Below, piece by piece: positions 46,054-57,489 of a stretch of DNA of 64,000 nt. The number at the start of each line of letters is the position of its first letter. Position 1 is the stretch's first letter. Under the pieces are notes generated by a model that was not told the origin of the DNA, ran no database searches, and saw only the letters and a program-made list of their open reading frames with translations. Location of the stretch: the NCBI GenBank assembly GCA_935421135.1, contig OW285195.1, forward strand, positions 13,282,158-13,346,157. The letters are read 5' to 3'. Origin of the DNA: Bugulina stolonifera (taxonomy: Eukaryota > Bryozoa > Gymnolaemata > Cheilostomatida > Bugulidae). The position numbers and the translations under genes are program-made.

Positions 46054-46130
46054 TATAAATAGCACACATGGTATCTAAATGGCTATCAGAAGTCTGAAAA
46101 CCCTCACCCAGCTGAACTCTGAAGATTTTG
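46054..46130 (+). promoter_or_regulatory. T1 promoter (TATAAATAGCA) and non-coding exon
   Basis: TATAAATAGCA at 46054-46064, then a likely start site near 46084 and a UTR exon ending AGATTTTG before the donor GTAAGC at 46131. The coding exon resumes at 46650 after TATTTTTAG. The T2 promoter has the same layout. Confidence 0.65.
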
Positions 46131-46658
46131 GTAAGCTATAATTACATAGTGTAATTTATCTTAGGTATTTCATCAAACTGGTTTTTGGCACTTCTACAAA
46201 ATATACGAAAAGTAAAAATATCGTTAAAAGATATTGCTACAAACAGTGTGTATGTAAAGAAAAGTTCTCTACATTGTAATACTTATCATCAGTTTCCTTA
46301 GTATTTTACTAGTGTATATACTTGACTCTATAGCAATATGATGAGCTAAACCAAGCATACAACATGTAGAAAGGGGGCGTATACCACAATGATCTAGTGG
46401 TGTAAGATATCGTCTAAGTGTAAGCAAAAAGAGATATTCAATACCATACTAAGGCATACGTACAAAGAATCGGGTTGGTCTGAAATGAATCGTCTGTGAA
46501 AATCTATCAATTATTACTTATAGATCTCACCACTCTATCTTTTGAAAAAATGGCTAGTAATTTTTAGGAGAGGTCATCGTTTGACACTGTCCAGCAAAAG
46601 GAAAAATACGCATGTAGTTTAGTATTAGTCAGTTATTCAATATTTTTAGGTCAGAATT

Positions 46659-47706
46659 ATGGCGATGTCAAAAGTTCCTTCAAGTGAATATCTATCAGAA
46701 AGCTCAGATAAACTGGACCAATCATTGGATAGTGGAGATAGTACTCTAGCTGGTTATCGTAATCCAGAGGTAAACAGCGGTCCAAAAAGATTTGCTATTC
46801 CAGTTAAAAATAGAAGATGGGACGTGGGTCTTGCTATTAGTTCTGAGTCTTCTTCATCTGCCCGTAGTGAACTTGAGGCTATCTTCCCTCACTCAAACAC
46901 AGTCCGCCGGTGCGTCTCCCAGACAGGCATATTTATATTTTCCAGCTATTGCCTGCAACATATTTACCTCTGTGAACATACAAGTATCTCTTGTCCTCTA
47001 CATGTTAAGAGCCATGATTGTAGATACCAATCCTGAATTAAATATCGGCATTACTGTCACATACACTGCATCTTATACTCTTCTCTATTCAAGAATTCCT
47101 AAAATTCTGTTTAGTGTGATCCCTGTCCATGGTGCCAGTACTGACACAGACAACACAAACATTGGTAAGGACGAAGGCAAGGAGGAAGGCAAAGACGATT
47201 GCAAATATGATGGCAAATATGAAGGCGAAGACAATGGCAAAGACGAAGGCAAGGAGGAAGGCAAAAATGATTGCAAAGACAATGGTGAAGATGAAGATGA
47301 ATTTGCTCCACAAATATTTGAGTAAGTAGCATAAATTGGTACCATTTAAATATACAGTGATTGGCAATGAGCATTGCACAGATAACTCTATTAGCGGCAC
47401 CAACCAAATCACTTCGTCTTTCCTCTAAGACACAATAGGTGAACCTATAGATACCAAGAGAAAGGGTGATAGAACTAATATTATGAGTCATGTCTATGCT
47501 TAGGGCAAGCTTGGGCAAATATCGCTCTAGTGCGTTAATAACGCATTGTGATATTATCATTGCTTAAAATAGAGCACGCTAGTTTAAATGCATGATTGTG
47601 CATTATTTTCAGATCTTCGCCAGAGATCATGTCCAGCAGGTTCTGTTGCTGTGCGATTTTAGTGGCCATAGCTGCAGTTACCATTCTCTTTGCTGAGTGT
47701 ACTTAG
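46659..47706 (+). CDS. T1: tail-anchored low-complexity acidic protein
   Basis: Coding exons 46659-46909, 47115-47321 and 47613-47706, both introns phase 2; 183 residues. Exon 1 is Ser-rich and ends with the family motif SSSARSELEAIFPHS. Exon 2 encodes a Lys/Glu/Asp/Gly repeat (units such as GKDEGKEEG) and ends FAPQIFE. Exon 3 encodes SSRFCCCAILVAIAAVTILFAECT, a cysteine cluster followed by one hydrophobic segment and a stop: a C-terminal tail anchor with almost nothing beyond the membrane. The rest should face the cytosol; the Cys cluster could be palmitoylated (inference). AATAAA follows near 47829. First of four tandem paralogues; function unknown. Confidence 0.75.
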
Positions 47707-49137
47707 CAGAAGTGGAGGGGCATTTATACCTTTGCCAACAACTAATGAAAACTTAATTTTTACTAAAAGTATCCTAGCAAAATTATACCTCACTTTTATA
47801 GAATTACTTATATTTCAGTTTCTTATTAATAAAGCTAAATTGCTTTAATTCTTCATTCTGACAAAGTCATGGGGGAAACAACTTATACATTGTACCTAAA
47901 AAGATTGAGTTTGATACAAATAGGCTACTCCAGGCCAAGGCACATTATTTAACAAATAATTTTAATCATTTTACCTTTATTTGCTGTAATTTTTAGTTTT
48001 CTGTAATTCTCCAATGCCTATCAATAAATTCAATTCTCGAAACTTGTTACAACATTATTTATATTATACATGTAGGCTTTGTAGCACTACAGTTTTCTAT
48101 AGCTTTAGAATTTCTATAGCCTTGGAATCTTCTAAACCAGCGGTGTCTAACAAGCATTCCTAAAGACTCCAATATCTGTCCAAAAAATGTATAACATCGC
48201 TTTGATAATTTCTATTCTATTAACTTGCAACAGCAATCCAAAGCTCCATTTAAAATCTAGACTAAAACCTACCATTCCAACATGTAAATACATTATTGGT
48301 TCCTCAAATTGGACAAATCTGGAGGAGGGAGAGAGTAGTTGATACTGACAAACTACATGTGAGAATTTGGATTTCAACCACCAACCTCCAATACAACACT
48401 CCCTCATCTAATATTAGAATACCTATAAAGGGGAGGAGCTAGACGGAAATAACCTTCTGGTTGGTGGTTGGGGTTAACAAGAGTTTGATTTCTAATGGTA
48501 GTAATCTTAGTCGGAGTTGTCTTCTTTTACTCTCACACCATTCCATTCTCACGTCAAGCTCACGTCTTTTACCACTACCCCCACATGAGACAGAAGCTGC
48601 TACTATCAAGGCCACCTTGGAGCCACATAAAACAGAGCACATCGGCCCAAGGACACTGGTGCACAATCTCAACACAACAAGCTGATTGACGAGAAGTTGC
48701 TTTTTTCGCATCAAAAATATTATCACCATACAATGTGCTTATTGAATTCTTTTACATCTGAATGTAGATGCCTCACATAACATTCAAGTTCTTTGATGCT
48801 GGTGGCACTGTATATATCTGTTAAATTGACATAAACAGCTAACTTCAGCTTCAGATCCAAGTTTTTCTAACTCTCTAAAATCTGCTATTGTTGAGCTGGC
48901 AGTCATTGTGTGGCTGATGCAGATGTGTTAGAACAGGGTGTGCTTTTTCAGCAGAGAAATATATTATGCAACAATACTAACCCGCCGGTTAGAAATTGAG
49001 AAAGGATAGACTTATAAAAAATAGATGCGATATACATGTAAGGCTGAACTAAAGCTTTGTAGCTATTCTGTCCAAGAAGATTTAAAAGAAGATAACTCCT
49101 ACGAGATTTCCAGTTTAACAGCTATGACTAGCTAACA
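47707..49137. other. Intergenic between T1 and the hAT element
   Basis: T1 3' UTR, then AT-rich DNA. Open frames on both strands at about 48440-48730 overlap each other without splice context and are not called. Confidence 0.45.
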
Positions 49138-50130
49138 CAGGGGTTCTCAAAGGGGAGCCAATGGCCCCCCAGGGGGCCACAACAGAGATTTTCAGGGGCC
49201 ACAGGGCATTTATAATATACATAGTTCATGTATATAGTGCATAGTATACAAGTAAATAGAAGTTGTCCATTTATGTAGGTCTCCAAATCACTCAGTAACA
49301 ACTACTTTCTGCAGCAACTGGCCTATCTAGTTGATATGTTTGAGCATCTGAATACTTTGAATTTGAAACTCCAAGGCCCAGAAACTACTGTTATCCAGTT
49401 GATAGATGCAATCAACGCATTTACCCAGAAACTGGAGAATTGGAAGCGCAAGACAGAAGGTGGAGTCTTCAGTTCCTTCCAGAAGCTGTCTGAGTTAATT
49501 GGTGCTTAACTAATAAATTCCAAGCTGAAGTTGAACATTACCGCAATATTTCCCTAACCTAGAAACTACATCTGTGAAACTACTGAGAAATCTATTCCAA
49601 ACACAAGTAGAGGACATTGAAGATCACCTGCAAGAAATAATACTGGGCGAAAGATTTATTTGCTGAAGTATCCCTAAATCAGTTTTGGCCCAGAATGGCA
49701 TCCAGCTATCCATCAGTAGCCAAAGAATGTCTAAGGATGTAACATGGCAGGAATGGCAGTAATACCCTGGATGTTACTGCCATTCGCAACAACATATCTC
49801 TGCAAGTCAAGATTTTCTACATTGGTGCAGTTAAAAACTAAATCAAGGAACCGCCTTGAAGTAGCCCATGACATCAGATGTGCTTTATCTCAAGTGGAAC
49901 CACGATATGAAGAACACGCAGGCAAACATCAGTGCCAACGCCCTCGCTAACTTTCTTTTGTTTCCTTTTCTGACTTTATACAAATATGGCAATCTTTCCA
50001 ATACAGTCATCTAAATATATTATACTAAAAATTACTGTATTCTGATTTATCTGAAGTGACCTCTTGTGAGCCATGGGAATTTTTGATTGGGCAAAGTGGG
50101 CCATGGTATGAAAAAGGTTGAGAACCCCTG
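49138..50130 (+). mobile_element. hAT DNA transposon remnant, 993 bp, with transposase fragment
   Basis: Terminal inverted repeats CAGGGGTTCTCAA and TTGAGAACCCCTG are classic hAT ends, and the 8-bp target duplication AGCTAACA is perfect on both flanks (49130-49137, 50131-50138). Inside, at about 49310-49508, the frame encodes a FAM200/ZBED-like transposase piece (LVDMFEHLNTLNLKLQG, AFTQKLENWKRK) ending in TAA. Later transposase-like sequence is broken by stops. It is internally deleted and cannot move by itself. It lies about 60 bases upstream of the T2 TATA box. Confidence 0.92.
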
Positions 50131-50193
50131 AGCTAACACAAGCTAATAATAGCTACTAGCTACTATTTGATGGAAAGCTGTAGTATTAGATAA

Positions 50194-50273
50194 TATAAAT
50201 AGCATAGAGAGTATGAATGACAGCTTGTAGTCAAAGAAACTTTCCCAGTTCAACAAGTTTTTGGTAAGTTTTG
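50194..50273 (+). promoter_or_regulatory. T2 promoter (TATAAATAGCA) and non-coding exon
   Basis: The exact TATAAATAGCA of T1 recurs at 50194-50204. The UTR exon ends AGTTTTTG at 50273 before GTAAGT; the next exon starts at 50634 after TTTTTTCAG. Confidence 0.68.
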
Positions 50274-50647
50274 TTTATGATTATCATTACAATTATAGTA
50301 TTAGTGTTGAATGAACTAGTGTACTTTATGCTTTCTGCTAAAATATGAAAATTAAACAACACTGTTAGTAACTACATGTATTACTACATTTGATGTGTTT
50401 CTCAAAGAGCATATTAGTTTCTTATAAAAACTTGGGTGAATTTCATACCCCCACCCCCTAATCATTTATTTAGTTCTCTATCAGTTCTGAGACAAAGAAT
50501 CGCCTATGTGCATGCATATGTATTTCCCTGCACTACCACAATGATATCTTACCATTGGGAGTGTGTTAAAGCAAATGAAAAAACCATGTTTGCCTTGCCA
50601 TCTCTTATCTGCCCTGCCGTTCAATTTTTTCAGGTTAAAATTTTTTA

Positions 50648-51995
50648 ATGTCAAAGATGTCTTCAAATGAAGCGCCATCAGGAAGTCATGCAGGTACAGA
50701 TAAAGTGAATCAATCATCAGATATGGAATCTTACAGAGAATCTCCCAATGCAGGAGACAATGGAGATCGTAACCCAGCTGGAGTTCATAGCCCAGATGGA
50801 GGTCATAGCCCAGATGGAGGTCATAACCCAGATGGAGGTCATAACTCAGATGGAAGTCACCACCCAGATGGAGGTCATAACCCAGATGGAGGTCATAACC
50901 CAGATGGAGGTCATAGCCCAGATAGAGATCCCAGCCAGGATGGGGATGTGAAACCGCATGAAAATAGTACAACACATGAAGATTGTGGACGAGAAAGGAA
51001 TTTTACCTTCAATTCTGTTTCTTCTGCTAGAAGTGAGCTGGAGTCTATTTTGTTCCATTCGACTACTTCCTCAGATGCCGCTCCATCCTTCCATCCAGTC
51101 TCAACCCGTAGGTAAGTTTCTCATACAGACAGAAATCTGACTATCAGCTACCGCCTACAATATATGTGCATCTATGAGCAGACTGCTTGCTTTCTCATTG
51201 TGAGAACCAGTACCACAACATAGAATATGATGCCTACATAATCGCAATTTGCATAGTTTTTGCTTTTTCTTTTTCACTAATTAATATTGTCTCGTTTGCT
51301 TTTAGACCAACGCCTTATTACAGCGCCAACACTCGGGTGAACATGGCTGATCTCCCAGCAGACCCCTGGGAAGTAGAGAGAAATATTTCTCCACAAATAT
51401 TTGAGTAGGTACCATAAATACATGTAAATGTATATAATAAATAAAAAATTAACACATATACCACTGCTAAAATAATATTATCCTCCCATGCCAATTATAG
51501 TAGCAACATAGCTCTGCTACCAGGGAGATTCAGCATTCAGGTGGGAGTCTCCATACTAGGTGGGGGCCTCTATTTTGGGTGAGGTACTACATTTTCAGTT
51601 TAAAATCAGGAAGTACTTGGGGATCAGGGAGGGATCAGGGAGACTAGGTAAGCCTGGGAACTGGTGAATGATATTTACATTATGATAGACGAGTGCTTCA
51701 CGTAATGAAATTGCCCATAGCTGAACTACTTGAAATCTTCAAAGTTCCAGCGATAAAAAATGTTGACACCAGACTTCTGTACTATAACATTCACGCCTCA
51801 CATCAAGTACCTTGTAATTATACTTTACAATGTTATGTAATTAATTGTAATTAATAATATAATTAATTATGCTATACAATATACATGTATGTATGTGTTT
51901 CCAGGCCAGGATCAAGTACAGCCAACTGGTGTTGTTGTGGAATTATGATAGCTATAGCAGCAGTAGCAGTACTCTTTGCTGAGTGTAGTTGGTAG
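50648..51995 (+). CDS. T2: tail-anchored protein with His/Asp/Gly hexapeptide repeats
   Basis: Coding exons 50648-51111, 51306-51404 and 51905-51995, phase 2 introns; 217 residues. Exon 1: a polar Ser/Asn-rich start, then about nine copies of a hexapeptide (SPDGGH, NPDGGH), encoded by an 18-bp tandem repeat, then the family motif SSARSELESILFHSTT. Exon 2 is short and ends NISPQIFE. Exon 3 encodes PGSSTANWCCCG, a hydrophobic segment (IMIAIAAVAVLFAE) and the end Cys-Ser-Trp: a tail anchor. The His/Asp-rich repeat could bind metal (inference). The 18-bp repeat makes unrelated open frames on both strands. Function unknown. Confidence 0.77.
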
Positions 51996-53149
51996 AGTTT
52001 GACCTCACTATTACCAACACCATTCAACACCAACACCAACTCACATGAGCTGATACCTGAAATTTTACACAATTTCTGTCATTTTTATACGAGTTGAATT
52101 TTTTGTCAATTTTATATTTTATATTACAAACCTTTTTAATTCTGTCTCCTATGTGAGGTGTGTAAAAAAAAGATGCATTCCTATTGAAGATCGATACACA
52201 CCAAACATAGTCGGAGTTCTAAATATCGTCGGGTTTTTTGATAGAAATGTAGCTCTTGGTAGTGCCAGTCATGTTGCAATTGCATTAACTCTGAAATGTA
52301 GTTAACAATAAACATATACCATATTCATATTTTGATGAGATACTTGGTCAGTTTTTTAATAGAAATGCAATTTTTAGTAGGGTCATAACTTTCACTTAAT
52401 GGTGTTTGGGCTTCAATAACCCTACAATGTAGCTAATGATGAATATACAATACCACACTTTCTCGTGTTTAAAATCATGTAGAAAAGTTTGATTATTTTA
52501 TTAATAAATATTTAACTAGTCTGGTCATCCTTTAAACTGTATGTTATAGCAGATATGTCTAACAGCACAAAGATACAGAAAAGGCCTTTTGCTGAATGTT
52601 ACATAGAACACCAAAACATGAAAAACGCTTTAATTATAATGCTGGTCATTACACAATTCTCTACTGATGTATTGTAGGCCTAGGATGAAAGAATTAGTAT
52701 AGAGTTGTTTTCTCTCGACTTACAAGTCTTACCTGCGTAGTGCAGCTTTGAAATAGTACCTTCAGCCAGACTTCATTCTTCAATGATGAATTACTCAGCG
52801 CCTACAGCATACAGACAGATTAATGCTGTTACTAAAATGTTAAAGTCATTCAATCCTTAGGCCTAATTATAAACATGACCATAAAAGTTTTAGCTATTCT
52901 TAGCCCAGTGTTTTTATTCTAGTTTACCATAGCAGTTCTCTCCTTGAACCAGAATTTAGTGCGTTTAACAAATAATATCGTCAACTACATCTACAATATT
53001 GTCAACTTTATGTACATGCATATGATTTACCAAAGAGCAGTGTTAGAAACTTCGGGATATTTAAAAGTACGTGTAGCTTCTTTTTAAGACCAACTAGAAT
53101 CTCCAGCTTTGGCAAGCTGACATAGCTTTGCATAACACCCACTTGTAGT
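51996..53149. other. Intergenic between T2 and T3
   Basis: AT-rich. At about 52225-52400 a diverged tandem duplication (period about 118 bp) includes TTTTTTGATAGAAATG and TTTTTTAATAGAAATG. A 69-base minus-strand frame (about 52803-52735) between CTGTAG and GTAAGA looks exon-like but is isolated. Confidence 0.4.
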
Positions 53150-53238
53150 TATAAAGACATAGAAATATTATAAATTAAACTGCCTAAAAGTTCTGAAAAA
53201 GATTCAGAGATTGTTCTGTTGAGCTGGAGTGTTCTTTG
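53150..53238 (+). promoter_or_regulatory. Putative T3 promoter and non-coding exon
   Basis: TATAAAG at 53150 is followed by a UTR exon ending TTCTTTG at 53238 before the donor GTAGGT, the same TTTG/GT ending as T1 and T2. Coding exon 1 starts at 53964 after TTTTTAG. Confidence 0.45.
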
Positions 53239-53979
53239 GTAGGTTTGTATGAATTGTAGCATATATTTTATGTTTCATCTTACCTGCTTACACAGATAAA
53301 TGTTTAAAGTGTGTTGATATTATTATACATTTGTGATAATCCTGAGTACAGCTAATTGTGGTGGTACTTGGGCTACACCTGCTAGTACTGTATGCAGTGG
53401 TCAAAGTCTAAGAAAAGAGGTGGGGGGTCTCTAGGGTAGCAGACATAATCACTTGAGACACTGAAATGATGCAAAATCCAAGAGCTTCAGGTTAAAATAT
53501 ATTCCGATTAGCATTATTATTAAATAGTAATCTGTAGAGAGTCTATCAGTCTGAGAGATCCCCTGAACCTTTTGGTGGGGGACTCCGTCTCCCCACGACC
53601 CCCCCCCCCCCCCAACTTTGACCACTGACTGTATGATATTATCAGCTAATGTTACACAGAAGATGTAAAGAAATATCAAATTCAGTATCAGTTGATCTGT
53701 AATAAAATACAACAAAGGAGAGATGTAGGGGCTTGCAAAGGATACATTGTGACAGTGTCTTATTCCATTTAATAAGTTGTGAGGAGGTTATTAGCACAGA
53801 TTTGGAAATTGCCATGTTTGCATCATTCACCATAATATAATTACATAATTAGGTTGGGAAGACATTATGAATGATATTGGAGTAGACAGCCTTTGCATTC
53901 ACAGAACCATGACTATGTCATAATCATCTGATGTAATAATGACTTTTCTCTTTGGATTTTTAGCTCAGAATTTTATAAA

Positions 53980-54994
53980 ATGGCTGAGGCAGAAAGCCAA
54001 CAAAGTTTAGAGCAACGAAGCAAACCCATAGATATTCAGCCAAACAAAATATCCTACAATACCGTAGATTATAGGAATGGTCCTCCTCCAAGGCCAGAAG
54101 GATGTCCGAAGTCCTATTGGCCCTTTCCATCGAGTTCTGGTTCTTCTTATTCATCGTCAGCTAGCAGTGAACCACCTGTGGAAGTACCAGAAACTATTTT
54201 ACTACATTCTACAACGGAGTCTGAAGTCAACTATGAACGTGTAGACAAAGTCTCAGCCAAATGCCAGTAAGTGAACAGATCTGCCAACTAGAGCCCCTAG
54301 TATATTGTATATTGTATATCCTCTCTACAAGTTACGCCTTACTTATTTACTGTATGTATTACGTATTTATTGTACATATTTACTGTAAGTGTTACGTACT
54401 TACTGTAAGTAATACGATCTAAACAGCTGGATCTACTATTAATCGCCCACACTATTGCTGCACAATATTCATTTTTTTTTTGTTTTATTCCACAATTCTG
54501 CTCCAATTTTAGAGAAAAACCAGACCAAGGTGCTGCCAAGAAAGAAGAAGGCAAATGTTACCCACAGCTGTTCGAGTAAGACCTAAATGTACTGTACATT
54601 CTAAATGTAACATTCCACTACAGTTTTAGTAGATACGGACAAGTAATTGTCTAAGTAAACCAGTCCACAATGGCTGTTCCAAAATGTTCAACAGTTGAAG
54701 TTACTGGTCGGCGGTCGCTGCATATAAAGTAAACAAATAGGTCATCATTTCCTATCTCTGAGAATGACTTGAATAGAAATGGTCGTGAGGTATAGTGTGC
54801 TGTTGTAACTGTAACTTTATAAGACAGTATATTTGTAGAGATGGCCTAGAGAATAAGATTATTACTACGCATAACTTTATATCCTTATTATACAGTATAG
54901 AAACTGTGTTTTCAGGCCAGGATCAAGTACAGCCAACTGGTTATGCTGTGGAATTATGGTTGCTATAGCTGCAGTAGCAGTACTCTTTCTATAA
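53980..54994 (+). CDS. T3: short tail-anchored family member
   Basis: Coding exons 53980-54266, 54513-54575 and 54916-54994, phase 2 introns; 142 residues. Exon 1 is Pro/Ser-rich (YWPFPSSSGSSYSSSASSE) and keeps a diverged family motif (PETILLHSTTES). Exon 2 is Lys/Glu-rich and ends CYPQLFE. Exon 3 begins with the same 26 bases as that of T2 and encodes PGSSTANWLCCG and the anchor IMVAIAAVAVLFL, stopping immediately after the membrane segment. The stop falls earlier than in T1 and T2, removing the Ala-Glu-Cys end. Function unknown. Confidence 0.75.
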
Positions 54995-55723
54995 TGCAGT
55001 TTGTAAAGGATGAGCCCAGTCCTGTGGCCTTATCGTGGGACACAGGTTATTCTACAGGTGAAGTTTTCAAAGTGCTTAATTCTACCTAAACCGCTTGCTC
55101 AAACTTGACAATCTGGCATAGAAAATTGGAGTATTTTAGTTTTTTCTATGATATGAATTATATGAAGTCATTTATATATCAACTTTGCAGCACATTTTAC
55201 TTGAAAATCTTATAAGTTATACTGAATCTACATGTACTTTTTTTAAAACAAGCTTTTCCTACATGAATTGGCCATTTTTAGCTTGCTAGTTTACTGCCAT
55301 GCTTGATTTTTAAAATATGTGTGCATGTATATGACATGCATACATTCATTTTGCTGCTTTCTAAACCTTTTTTAGATTTGAAAATAAAAATTTACACTGG
55401 AAAACAATTTGAAGTTGTAGACCTTTGTGATATTGAAGTTGGAAATGCTGATAGAAACATATCAACGGCATGCTGAATACTGGTACTACCAATTTATATG
55501 AATTGTCTTTGCCCATTTGATTATAATGGAGTGCCAGAGTGTAAATAAAATTTGTTTACCAAAACAATCATTAGTTAGAAAGTGTTGATAGGTTGGAACA
55601 AAAGCAGACTGTATATCTGTAAAAGACAGTGGAAGGGCAGCCAGGCACAAAATCTCTGAAACTAATTACTGTACAATGTATGTAGGGATAATACAGACAT
55701 GTTGCAGGAGGGAAAATGTAGTG
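54995..55723. other. Intergenic after T3
   Basis: T3 3' UTR (AATAAA near 55384) and AT-rich DNA. No gene. Confidence 0.5.
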
Positions 55724-55880
55724 ACGACAAACGTCACAACACCGACAAACGTCGCAAAAGTGCACCGACAAACGTCACAACACCGACAAACGTCACAACA
55801 ATTTTTCGACAAATGTCACAACGCCGACAAACGTCACAAAGGTTCAACAACAAACGTCACAATGCCAACAAATATCACAA
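55724..55880. repeat. Irregular tandem repeat of CGACAAACGTCACAAC
   Basis: About eight copies of GACAAACGTCACAAC, spaced irregularly (roughly 16-25 bases); the last copies decay to ACAAATATCACAA. Each carries ACGTCA/TGACGT, a CRE/ATF-like core. The unequal spacers are not unique sequences, so this is not a CRISPR-type array. Confidence 0.85.
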
Positions 55881-56000
55881 ATTTTCAATAAAATAACACC
55901 ATAACACCAAAAAGTAATACTTTTTGCTTTGATTTACCCTTCAATTTGATTATTGTTTGCTGTGTTTTAAAAACTGAAGAAAACCGAAGATAGTTAAAAG

Positions 56001-56170
56001 CAGAGTGTGACAACTCCCGATTGAGAACATGGAATTAAGAATTCAATTTTTTCGCTAAAAATCAAGACAGCTGAGCAGAAGCAGATCTACTACTGCACAG
56101 CTGTCTTGGTTTTTAGCAAAAAAATTGAATCGATAATTTTATGTCTTCTATGTGGAGTTGTCATACTCTG
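56001..56170. repeat. 170-bp foldback element (imperfect palindrome)
   Basis: The two halves are inverted copies around AGATCT at 56083-56088. The outer ends are CAGAGTGTGACAACTC and GAGTTGTCATACTCTG; the inner arms include ATCAAGACAGCTG and CAGCTGTCTTGGT. About 80% of positions pair. It looks like a MITE or a palindromic duplication, and lies 120 bases after the ACGTCA repeat array. Confidence 0.85.
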
Positions 56171-56880
56171 CAGTCTATATAGTGATTATAATCATTTATT
56201 ACTAACTACATGTATATACTCGTATAATAACACACACGCATATAACATGTTGGTTAAAACTGAAACAAGTCTTTACTGGGTGTCAACAATGATTGTAGCA
56301 AAATACGAATAGCTAGGATTACTCAGGTAAGATAAAAACACCAGTTATTGCCGGGAATGTCAGGCTAAATGCAGACTTGTGTAATATAGAGTGTGTTGGA
56401 TGCTATTATATCATAGGAACCATGAGATCTGCAGTGACCTGAGAGCAACTGTAAGCTGGACAAGTAACTTTTATTGTGTAGTTAAACATGTCAATTTGAA
56501 TAATTTTTTGAGAGTCTATTGGGCAATAGAGAGAGGACGACTTCTGTTTCGGTTTGGTTCAAAGAACCAATGCTACCTCTGCTTTGCACCAAGAACAAAT
56601 ATAGGAGACTGTTTTATACCTTTACATGCTGTATGTTCTACCCAGACCATAAAATAGTACTCTCAACTATTTCACTTACAACTTACACAATTATCAAGCT
56701 GCAGGTATTGAAACAAAAAATTATTTAACTGCTCTATGATAGGATTTTCAAATGGAGATTCATCTGCTCAGCTTTAACAGCAGCTTTCAAGTTGAGACTA
56801 GCTTTTCTACCAGGCTATAGTAGAGCATTCAGCTATATCTAGCTGTTAGTAGTATCTAAAGAGGAGGGTCAGCCACAACA

Positions 56881-56924
56881 TTTTATTAATAGCCTCTCTC
56901 TTGGCAGTGATTTCTAGTATTTGG
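56881..56924 (+). promoter_or_regulatory. Putative T4 promoter and non-coding exon
   Basis: A weak TATA-like TTTTATTAATAG is followed by a short stretch ending TATTTGG at 56924 before GTGAGT. The next exon starts at 57483 after GTTCCAG. Assigned by analogy with T1-T3. Confidence 0.35.
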
Positions 56925-57489
56925 GTGAGTACATCATACTACTACTATAAATGGTATTATTTGAGATGTTTGATATCATTCTGGTTCACATAGTCACATG
57001 TTTGAGTGGATGCCTGAAAGCTCACCATCACAGATCAGCATTATTCTTTTAATGTTGTCAAAACTTGCAATTTTCTGGCTCTGCATTAGAATATCATCCT
57101 TGCTTTGGTTGGTTATTAAGTATTTGCATCATGTACTAATTGCTGACACGAGGTACTATTGCTAGGCATTTTTCAAGATGGGGAGATAACTGTCCCATCT
57201 AGAAATTGTTTGGCAACTAGCTATTTAGAAACTCCTCGTGTTTTGGCCATTGAAGTTGGGATTACAAAACAGTTCAATTTGCCATAATATAATATGTATG
57301 AAATGACATAAATTTACCTGAAGATCTTATCGAAGTTGCTTTATACAATCCAATTATAGTTTGTGACCTTTCTGCCATCAGAATGCGACATCAAAAGGGC
57401 CAAATGCAACTTTAACAACCAATATCTACGGAACATAAAATATTTACGTAAAACATTGTTCATAAATTGAAATTTGTTCCAGGTTAGCA

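Noticed and set aside
48439..48729. Overlapping frames of 64-96 codons on both strands
   Set aside because: They overlap each other, have no splice sites or recognisable composition, and lie in an intergenic gap.
52735..52803. 69-base minus-strand exon-like piece (ALSNSSLKNEVWLKV)
   Set aside because: It has good flanking splice signals, but no partner exon was found within several kilobases, so it was not called a gene.
55724..55880. CRISPR-like array
   Set aside because: The units are degenerate, spacers are short, unequal and not unique, and the host is an animal.
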